From positions 1-13,952 of the forward strand of contig JALLAP010000346.1 in assembly GCA_036939355.1 (NCBI GenBank): a DNA stretch of 13,952 nt, given 5' to 3'. Positions within the stretch are counted from its first letter, which is position 1. Every line of letters starts with the position of its first letter. Below the pieces are notes generated by a model, which was given only the letters and a program-made list of their open reading frames with translations, ran no database searches and was not told where the DNA came from. Below are positions 7,199-12,573 of this stretch, in pieces. Source of the stretch: Thalassiosira profunda. Lineage: Eukaryota > Bacillariophyta > Thalassiosirophyceae > Thalassiosirales > Thalassiosiraceae. The translations under genes were made by a program, and so were the position numbers.

Positions 7199-9274
7199 CT
7201 ATCCCATGCGAGCAGTGGCCGCCGCAGCCATGAGCTCCCTCTGATGCCGTCTCACGCACTCCGTACTGCAATAGGCGTACTCCAGCCTCTGGAACATTTG
7301 CGACCGTCGCTTCCCCTTCACCACCTTTTGGCAAAAATCGCACGCGTTCGTTGCTGACGACGTCTTGGGCTTCAATCCGTCGCGCACGCGTTTGGCATCC
7401 GCCTCCTGCTTTTTGCGCTCCTCCTCTTCCCGTTTCTGAGCGGCCTCCTTCTCTGCAGCAGCTTTCTCGTTGGCCTTCTTTTCTTTTTGCCGGGCGCGCT
7501 GTCGTCGTTTCTTTTCCAATGCCTTGGCCTTTTTGGCTTGTACGTCCGCCTCCGTCAGCGCAGGTCCAACCTTTGCTCCGTCGTCCCATGCACAGTAGTC
7601 CTCGCCCAACGTGCCCCGAGCCAGGCGGAATGCTTCGCGATGTTTGTCCGACGAAGCCAAAAAGTACGGTGGACGACCTCTTGCATCAACCGCACAGGGA
7701 TTCGCGTGCCCCTGGACAACAAGCGCAGTGAGCAGCGACGAAGCATTTGTGTGGGTCGACGAGGAAGCAATGTGGAGGGCGGTTTGGTGATCAGGACCTC
7801 CCGTGGTATTGACATCGTATTCCACTGGTACCTCGCCATTGTTGTTGCTTGCTTTCGCTGCATCCTTCTCCTCCGTCTCATCTAAAATCTTCAGCAGCTC
7901 CGTCAATCGATCCAAGTCCCCATCTATAACTGCCTCGTGCAACGGCGTGTAAGGAGGTGGAGGTGCTGATTCTTCTTCCTCTTCCTTCGATGTCTCTTCA
8001 TTTGTGGCAGCGACTTCCTTTTCTGAGCTCTCCTCCGCCTTGGGCTCCTTCTCGCTTCCTCCCTCTAAAGTATTCAGCTCTTCCACCGTCATCTCCCTCA
8101 CGCTGCAGCCCAGCACGCAATCGAGCACCGCCGCCGCCGCCTCCATCGTCGGCCTTCCCACATCCAACGGTATACTCCGCAACCTCTCATCGCCCTTCTC
8201 CACCAACGCGCTCCCACTCCCATCCTCGCCGCCGAACAAATACTCCCGTCGCATGCCCTTGGGACAGCTCGCAAACACGTACGCGGCATTCTTTATGTAT
8301 CCCAACCCCCGCCACTCCTTCCACGTTGCTGTCACGTCCTCGCGCAATTGCTTCTCCCCCTCCCGCCGCAACTGCGCCCCCACGGATTTGGCCTTGTGCT
8401 TCCCCTGATCGTGGCTCGATTGGCTCCCTCCCTGCCCCTTACGGACTGTGTATCTGGTGGACGTTTTGTGCGCGGTCATCTTCATTGCGGTTTGGTTGTG
8501 GCGGGTGTCGAGGGCAAAGGTGGCGGCGGCGAAGCGCCCGCTTTGCAATAACACCACAATTATTGTGGAGTTGGACGTGGATTGCAATTTGTCCCAGCTG
8601 GGTAGTAGATGAGCGGCGGCGGAGGAGGGGTTGTAATTGGGATTGTCACGCAGGTAGTTGAGCGGGAGCAAAACATTGGGCACCACCAGCGCCTGTCTTC
8701 CGGATGTTGCGGCAGTTGTTGCGGCAGTTGCGGGTTGCAATGGAAGCAGGGTGGAGGGGACCCTGCCCATCTTTTGCGCGATATCCTCCTTGGATCGTTT
8801 GCTTTTCGACTTCTTGTGGCGTTCGCCCTTGTTGCCCTGGGCAATGTTTGCAGCAGCGTCAGCTTCAGTTGCAATGGCAGGTGTTGTTGGTACAGGTGCA
8901 GCAGCCTCATCATTTTCATCGATCGCCTCAATCGACGATGCAGACGACGCCGACGATTGCGAGCCCTCGTCGTCCGATGCACCCTGATTCCCTCCGTCAT
9001 CCGACGAGGACGCGTAGCCGCCGCCAAATTTGCCGCGGATGGCGGTGCCCTGGCGCACGCCAGCCACAGATGCAGATGATGCTTCATCACCCTCCGCGTG
9101 GTTGGACCGGATCTCCGCGAGCGCCTCGCGGACCGCGGCCGAGTAAAACGGAACCGCCGGCATGCTGGAGAGTTCTATAGGGGGCAGGGTACGCAGGGGC
9201 CTCCGGAGCGGGCCGGCGGAGGAGCGGAAGGGATAGAAACTTCGAGTTGATTGTGGTGGTTGTGTTTGGAGCAT
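7199..9274 (-). CDS. ANKZF1: ANKZF1/Vms1-like peptidyl-tRNA-cleaving ribosome quality control factor
   Basis: A 691-residue protein. Vms1/ANKZF1 releases stalled nascent chains from 60S subunits by cleaving peptidyl-tRNA, and works with Cdc48/p97. Seen: a serine/acid-rich N-terminal region (about 70-125) and a lysine-rich patch (about 148-162); the VLRF1 domain (about 237-392) with QSGRFAAATF, the block HKTSTRYTVRKGQGGSQSSHD with the conserved catalytic-type Gln285, and AQLRREGE; two ankyrin-like repeats (about 444-549: TPLHEAVIDGDLDRL and TALHIASSS); a highly charged coiled coil (about 574-634); and a C-terminal VATC treble clef with C645, C648, C669, C673 and H677. The N-terminal C2H2 finger of yeast and animal homologues is not seen. 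A p97-binding VIM is only weakly suggested by EAAQKR. The first ATG (9274) was chosen; an ATG at 9163 is a possible alternative. Confidence 0.9.
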   Translation of the reverse strand: MLQTQPPQSTRSFYPFRSSAGPLRRPLRTLPPIELSSMPAVPFYSAAVREALAEIRSNHAEGDEASSASVAGVRQGTAIRGKFGGGYASSSDDGGNQGASDDEGSQSSASSASSIEAIDENDEAAAPVPTTPAIATEADAAANIAQGNKGERHKKSKSKRSKEDIAQKMGRVPSTLLPLQPATAATTAATSGRQALVVPNVLLPLNYLRDNPNYNPSSAAAHLLPSWDKLQSTSNSTIIVVLLQSGRFAAATFALDTRHNQTAMKMTAHKTSTRYTVRKGQGGSQSSHDQGKHKAKSVGAQLRREGEKQLREDVTATWKEWRGLGYIKNAAYVFASCPKGMRREYLFGGEDGSGSALVEKGDERLRSIPLDVGRPTMEAAAAVLDCVLGCSVREMTVEELNTLEGGSEKEPKAEESSEKEVAATNEETSKEEEEESAPPPPYTPLHEAVIDGDLDRLTELLKILDETEEKDAAKASNNNGEVPVEYDVNTTGGPDHQTALHIASSSTHTNASSLLTALVVQGHANPCAVDARGRPPYFLASSDKHREAFRLARGTLGEDYCAWDDGAKVGPALTEADVQAKKAKALEKKRRQRARQKEKKANEKAAAEKEAAQKREEEERKKQEADAKRVRDGLKPKTSSATNACDFCQKVVKGKRRSQMFQRLEYAYCSTECVRRHQRELMAAAATARMG

Positions 9275-9492
9275 ATTATGGCAGTGCGGAGGACTCGTGT
9301 TCAGAGAAGGCCTCACTTGCGCAACACGTGACTCACTCACCTCCTTCCTCCTCCCGCTGCAAACCAACGCTAGTACTCCGGTCGTGGCGCTGGCGGCCGC
9401 CTATGCCCCCTCCTGCCAGCCTCGTCCTACTATTCGAGCCGGTTTGAGCCCGGAGCGAGGCCCAGTGCGCGTCGTGACAGGGCGATCACAAG
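9275..9492. promoter_or_regulatory. Divergent promoter between the ANKZF1-like and DUF501 genes
   Basis: These 218 bp separate two start codons facing away from each other. The clearest motif is CACGTGACTCA at 9325-9335, in which a G-box/E-box (CACGTG) overlaps a TGACTCA bZIP core. A splice-donor-like AG|GTGAGT occurs on the minus strand at about 9335-9342, but no ATG lies upstream of it in the remaining part of the region, so at most it marks a 5' UTR intron. Confidence 0.5.
9325..9335. promoter_or_regulatory. Overlapping G-box and TGACTCA element
   Basis: CACGTGACTCA combines CACGTG, the palindromic core of bHLH and many bZIP sites, with TGACTCA, the AP-1/GCN4-type core. It is 51 bp from one start codon and 158 bp from the other. 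Binding is inferred from motif identity only. Confidence 0.4.
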
Positions 9493-10488
9493 ATGGGGTG
9501 CAAATTGGTCTGCGGGGTGACACATCTCGCCCTCGCGTCGATGGCGACATCGGCTCTTCCCATCGCCTTTGCATTTACCTCCGAACGATCAAGATTGTGC
9601 AATGGACGGCCCTCATGGAGAAATGCGTGGAGGCACCCGCCCGCGGTATCTTCACGAGCGCCTTCTCCTCCCCCCACTCGGCTGTGTGATGGTTTGGACC
9701 CATCACAAGATGCCGAGAGCAGTTTCGACGCGTCAACCATTGCAAACCATATATTTCGGGTCCCAACCGATGAGCATTTAGACACAATTCAGGAGCGACA
9801 GCTGTTCCACCCCCTCCAGCCATCGCAGGTCTTTTGCATATCGTCCAACCTCTGTCGGCACGGCCACCCGCAGGCGTTTGGATTCCACCCCACCAACGGG
9901 CCCAAGCTCGTGAGCGGGCTGTTCCGATTATCGTGCCCTCTATTATGCGAGGCAATTGATAAATACGAGGGAGAGGGTGGGGTGCGCCAGATGAGCGACT
10001 GGCTGCGACGGGACGATCAAAGTATGGACGCCGAAAGAAAGAGGGAGGGGTACGAGCGGGCCAACGAGGCGCAGAGGCAAATCCGGATGGAGCTGGCAAA
10101 GGACGATAGGGACAAACTAGAGGAGAGGATGGGAGAGTACAACGCGCAGCGGTTTCTGGAGAGCGGGGTGGCGGGGATACCCCCAGGACAAACTTTCAAC
10201 GTCAAATGCGTGCATGCCCACGTTGCCGACAACTTATGCCGCTGCCCCTCCTCGGCGATAGACAGCGGCGAAGAAACGGAGGGCAATATAATAGGGAAGG
10301 AGGCCCTTCGAATCCTGGAGGAGAGAGGGGTGCAAACGTCAGGCAATGATATATGCTGGCAGCAATGCAGCAAGAGAAACGAAAGTCGGCCGTCGGATTG
10401 GAGGTATGTCCCGCGGAAGAATCGGCAAAAGCTGAGGAGCACGAGGGAGCGACGAAAAGAGCTCAAAGGAAATGCAGAATCGGCATAG
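9493..10488 (+). CDS. DUF501 family protein, predicted plastid-targeted
   Basis: A 331-residue protein of unknown biochemical function. Residues of about 1-27 form a signal peptide, and IAFA|FTSERSR (24-34) resembles the heterokont ASAFAP site with Phe at +1, followed by a basic, Ser/Pro-rich, acid-poor stretch (about 30-63) like a plastid transit peptide. The mature part shows the DUF501 pattern familiar from bacteria: VFCISSNLCRHGHPQAFGFHP (113-133), LFRLSCPLLCEAIDKYEGEGG (143-163), an ALAKD-like charged helix (about 180-215), then GIPPGQTFNVKCVHAHVADNLC (228-249) and CWQQC (288-292). The Cys and His residues (Cys121, His123, Cys148, Cys239, His241, His243, Cys288, Cys292) could bind metal, which is inference. 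The C-terminus is very basic (KNRQKLRSTRERRKELK). DUF501 genes often neighbour cell-division genes in actinobacteria (memory). The ATG at 9493 has A at -3 and G at +4 and is needed for the signal peptide. Confidence 0.85.
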   Translation: MGCKLVCGVTHLALASMATSALPIAFAFTSERSRLCNGRPSWRNAWRHPPAVSSRAPSPPPTRLCDGLDPSQDAESSFDASTIANHIFRVPTDEHLDTIQERQLFHPLQPSQVFCISSNLCRHGHPQAFGFHPTNGPKLVSGLFRLSCPLLCEAIDKYEGEGGVRQMSDWLRRDDQSMDAERKREGYERANEAQRQIRMELAKDDRDKLEERMGEYNAQRFLESGVAGIPPGQTFNVKCVHAHVADNLCRCPSSAIDSGEETEGNIIGKEALRILEERGVQTSGNDICWQQCSKRNESRPSDWRYVPRKNRQKLRSTRERRKELKGNAESA

Positions 10489-10512
10489 AGGATCCTACAA
10501 AGAACGCTTCAC
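10489..10512. other. Minimal convergent spacer
   Basis: Only 24 bp separate the TAG of the DUF501 gene from the TAA of the minus-strand NTF2-like gene. Both mature mRNAs must extend into the opposite gene unless polyadenylation is immediate, so the 3' ends almost certainly overlap as antisense. Confidence 0.7.
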
Positions 10513-10956
10513 TTAGGGCTTCAATTTGGCCTGGCACTTGGCAATGACGTTGTACCGGTGAAAGTGGCCGGCGCAGCTCGCCCTCGCAATAGATCCGAAG
10601 GAGTCCACGTGATAAGCCCTCGCGAGCTTGCCGTTCTCCACCGAGCAAATCAGACGGATGACCCTCTCTCCGTAGTCATTCTCCTGGAGAACCTGAAAGT
10701 CCACACACTCCAATCCAATCTTCCGGAAGTGAAGGAGGGTGGCCTTGTACCCCTCGGTGAAGTAGCCGGCGTGTCTTGTCCTCACCTCCTCTCGGTCCAC
10801 CCGTTTGCCGTCCTTGAATTTTACAGAATAGCTCTTGTGAAACAGATCGTCGAAGAGCTGCTGCTCGGTCCCGGAAAAGGGCTTCCTCGTCCCATCGAAG
10901 GCGGCGACGTACTTTCGGAGCGCTTCTTCACAGGCCATGTTGGTAGTGGCATTCAT
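10513..10956 (-). CDS. Small SnoaL/NTF2-like protein
   Basis: A 147-residue protein (141 if the second ATG at 10938 is used). The layout is a helical N-terminus (EEALRKYVAAFDGT), an FDDLFHKSYSVKFKDGKRVDREEV stretch typical of the NTF2-like cone fold, then alternating strands ending in FHRYNVIAKCQAKLKP. This suggests a SnoaL-like/NTF2-like ligand-binding or small enzymatic domain, but no catalytic residue pattern fixes a reaction, so no function is proposed. There is no signal peptide or membrane segment, so it is probably cytosolic. The ATG at 10938 has the stronger context (A at -3, G at +4) and fits the domain start; the ATG at 10956 is the first in frame, hence the longer version is given. 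Its stop lies 24 bp from the stop of the convergent DUF501 gene. Confidence 0.7.
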   Translation of the reverse strand: MNATTNMACEEALRKYVAAFDGTRKPFSGTEQQLFDDLFHKSYSVKFKDGKRVDREEVRTRHAGYFTEGYKATLLHFRKIGLECVDFQVLQENDYGERVIRLICSVENGKLARAYHVDSFGSIARASCAGHFHRYNVIAKCQAKLKP

Positions 10957-11363
10957 TGCTGTGGTTGCTATCGATGAGTATTTGCTGCGTTGTATGTTGT
11001 GCACTGACTATGCGAGCTGGAGAAGCGAGCAGTTTGTGAGAGCGCCAAGTGTGTTCGGTATCTTGTCTGCATCTGAAATTGGCTGCGTGAGGCATCCGCG
11101 AGATTCCTCGTTGTCGATCACATGTCTTGGCACCTGAAAGTAGAGCGGTGTCAAGGTGCCAAGACGTTGTCAAGATGCTGGCAGGGAGGCCCAGTGCATA
11201 CGAAGAGTAAACAAAGTTAAGATATATGGTGAAGAATGTAAATGCCGCGGTGCCAACCCACTCCACGGCCCACAAACGGCCCGCCTCACTTGATACAGAG
11301 TGTCACATGCTTGCCAGGTACGATCGTTCCTGCGCTGCATCGCATAACCAGCGAGGTATCCGC
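10957..11363 (-). promoter_or_regulatory. 407-bp intergenic region with a perfect inverted repeat
   Basis: It lies between two minus-strand genes, so it should contain the 3' UTR of the dioxygenase-like gene and the promoter of the NTF2-like gene. The main feature is the 12-bp inverted repeat at 11124-11165. A minus-strand frame with a hydrophobic run is open here but has no ATG start, and I see no supported gene in it. Confidence 0.5.
11124..11165. repeat. Perfect 12-bp inverted repeat with 18-nt spacer
   Basis: GTCTTGGCACCT at 11124-11135 is exactly complementary to AGGTGCCAAGAC at 11154-11165. In RNA a G-U and an A-U pair would extend the stem to 14 bp. It falls about 200-240 nt downstream of the dioxygenase-like stop codon on the transcribed strand and about 170 bp upstream of the NTF2-like start. 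It could be an RNA hairpin in a 3' UTR, a dyad for a dimeric DNA-binding protein, or the remnant of a small inverted-repeat element. No T-run follows the stem, so it is not a bacterial-type terminator. Confidence 0.85.
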
Positions 11364-12266
11364 TCAAGCCGCCTTCGTCTTCTTTGCAGAACCGACGCTT
11401 CCTCCAAACACACTCGCGATCTTCCGGAGCACATACGCAACCACCAAAACTGCCAGGACCGGCGGCGTGTAGAGCATTGTTGGCAGCAGAACCAACGTGG
11501 CGCGCTCGATCGACAACATCTTTCCGAGAGTGGTGGTGCCCGTCTGGCACAGCGGGTACGGCTCGCCCAAATCCAATCCCTTCGCCACGCACACAACCTC
11601 CTTCAGCGCCTCTGTGTTGGCGAACAAATCCTCCGTCGCCGACGCGTCCGTTTCGATGATAAAGTCAAACGTTGCCGCGTGCGATCCGTCCTCCTGTTTG
11701 ACAATGTCGAGCTGCATGCGGACGTCGCTCAGCGCGTGCTCCGGCGAGAGGACTTCTCGGAAATCGTACCCGCGGGTCGGATCGTCGGGGAAGGTCAGCT
11801 GCGTGACCATCAGCTTGTGCCCCTTTGCAAACACGGCGATGTGGATGTGCCGCAACGAATAGGGAATCAGTTCCGTTCCGTACAGGCGGTGGCCGCAGCC
11901 GGCGGTGATGCCGTAGGAGCCGGGCATGTGCGTGAGGAAGGAGTAGCGTCCCTCCTCGTCTGTTAGCACGGCGCCGCGACATTCCCCGTCGGGGGTCAGA
12001 GAATACCGCCCCTTGCTGTCGGGGCTCCACACGTCGACGATCGCGCCAGCAACGGGGTTGCATTCCTCGTCGAGCACTCGCCCCGAGACGGCCAGCTGCA
12101 CCGAACCCACGTCGACGAGCGACCGCGAAAAGATGCTCGAAGCGAGCATCAGTTTGCCGTCGTCTTCGCCGCGGCAGATTTTGGGCGCGTCGCCGTCGAG
12201 GAGTGGCTGGCCCGGGAACCAGATGGGGCCCCAGGCGAGGGAGGTGGTGGGCGTGCACTTGGCCAT
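11364..12266 (-). CDS. Intradiol ring-cleavage dioxygenase-like protein with C-terminal membrane anchor
   Basis: A 300-residue protein. Intradiol dioxygenases use non-heme Fe(III), bound by two Tyr and two His, to open catechol rings between the hydroxyls. Seen: the beta-sandwich core VSGRVLDEECNPVAGAIVDVW (residues 60-80), with candidate ligands Tyr88 (SKGRYSL), Tyr118 (GSYGI), His140 and His142 (RHIHIAVF, equivalent to PAHIHF), TDEEGRYSF (102-110), and VTQLTFPDDP (154-163) matching the usual TQLYFEGDP. All four ligand positions are filled. Residues of about 256-280 form a hydrophobic helix followed by a basic tail (KKTKAA). There is no N-terminal signal peptide, so a tail-anchored protein with a cytosolic catalytic domain is the simplest reading. 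The substrate is unknown. The ATG at 12266 has A at -3 and G at +4; an in-frame ATG at 12584 would add 106 residues of low-quality sequence overlapping the next gene's start. Confidence 0.85.
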   Translation of the reverse strand: MAKCTPTTSLAWGPIWFPGQPLLDGDAPKICRGEDDGKLMLASSIFSRSLVDVGSVQLAVSGRVLDEECNPVAGAIVDVWSPDSKGRYSLTPDGECRGAVLTDEEGRYSFLTHMPGSYGITAGCGHRLYGTELIPYSLRHIHIAVFAKGHKLMVTQLTFPDDPTRGYDFREVLSPEHALSDVRMQLDIVKQEDGSHAATFDFIIETDASATEDLFANTEALKEVVCVAKGLDLGEPYPLCQTGTTTLGKMLSIERATLVLLPTMLYTPPVLAVLVVAYVLRKIASVFGGSVGSAKKTKAA

Positions 12267-12573
12267 CGTGAGTCGGGTTGTTCGGAGAGCGGCTGCGGGG
12301 TTGATTGCTGGGCGTGGGGTGCACTGACAAGCAAGAAGGTATCTTGCAAAAAATCGGCCTCCCGCGCGCCCCTCTGATTTCACCAACTTCAACTTCCGCC
12401 GCGCCCCCGCCGCCTCTTTCTCCAACTCTTGGCGCACCCTCTCCGCTGCCCGGCGCTTGATGCCGTGGGTTCGATGAAGGGCGCGGTTCAAAGAGGGGCT
12501 ACTGCTATCTACACACGACAAATTACCGGCGGAGGCGGAGGTGCATGCCTGCTCCTGCCAGCGCCCTGCCAGC
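12267..12573. promoter_or_regulatory. 307-bp divergent promoter region
   Basis: This lies between the start codons of the dioxygenase-like (-) and glycosyltransferase (+) genes. It is GC-rich with pyrimidine tracts at about 12358-12422. A small stem, GCAAGA/TCTTGC with a 5-nt loop (12331-12347), is followed by an A-run. On the minus strand a pyrimidine-rich stretch ending CTTGTCAG (at about 12324-12331) resembles a splice acceptor and could end a 5' UTR intron. No RNA gene or separate coding region is supported. Confidence 0.45.

Noticed and set aside
7957..8661. A 234-codon plus-strand open frame antisense to the ANKZF1-like gene.
   Set aside because: Low-complexity Ser/Pro/Arg-rich translation; the minus strand carries the VLRF1, ankyrin and VATC domains.
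9335..9400. A coding 5' exon for the ANKZF1-like gene, suggested by AG|GTGAGT on the minus strand.
   Set aside because: No minus-strand ATG exists between the donor and position 9480, and the frame meets a stop at 9401-9403; it could only be a non-coding 5' UTR intron.
11124..11165. The inverted repeat as a Rho-independent terminator or CRISPR-type repeat.
   Set aside because: No T-run follows the stem, there is only one copy, and the sequence is eukaryotic.
10928..11275. A minus-strand frame with a hydrophobic segment between the NTF2-like and dioxygenase-like genes.
   Set aside because: It begins at TTG rather than ATG, overlaps the NTF2-like start in another frame and has no recognisable domain; probably UTR/promoter sequence.
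11226..11966. A 246-codon plus-strand open frame opposite the dioxygenase-like gene.
   Set aside because: It is antisense to a gene with clear family motifs, its translation is Arg/His/Gln-rich without domains, and GC-rich coding DNA commonly leaves such frames open.
12465..12480. GGGTTCGATGAAG resembles a tRNA T-loop.
   Set aside because: Flanking bases do not form a T-stem, and no acceptor or anticodon arm is found nearby.
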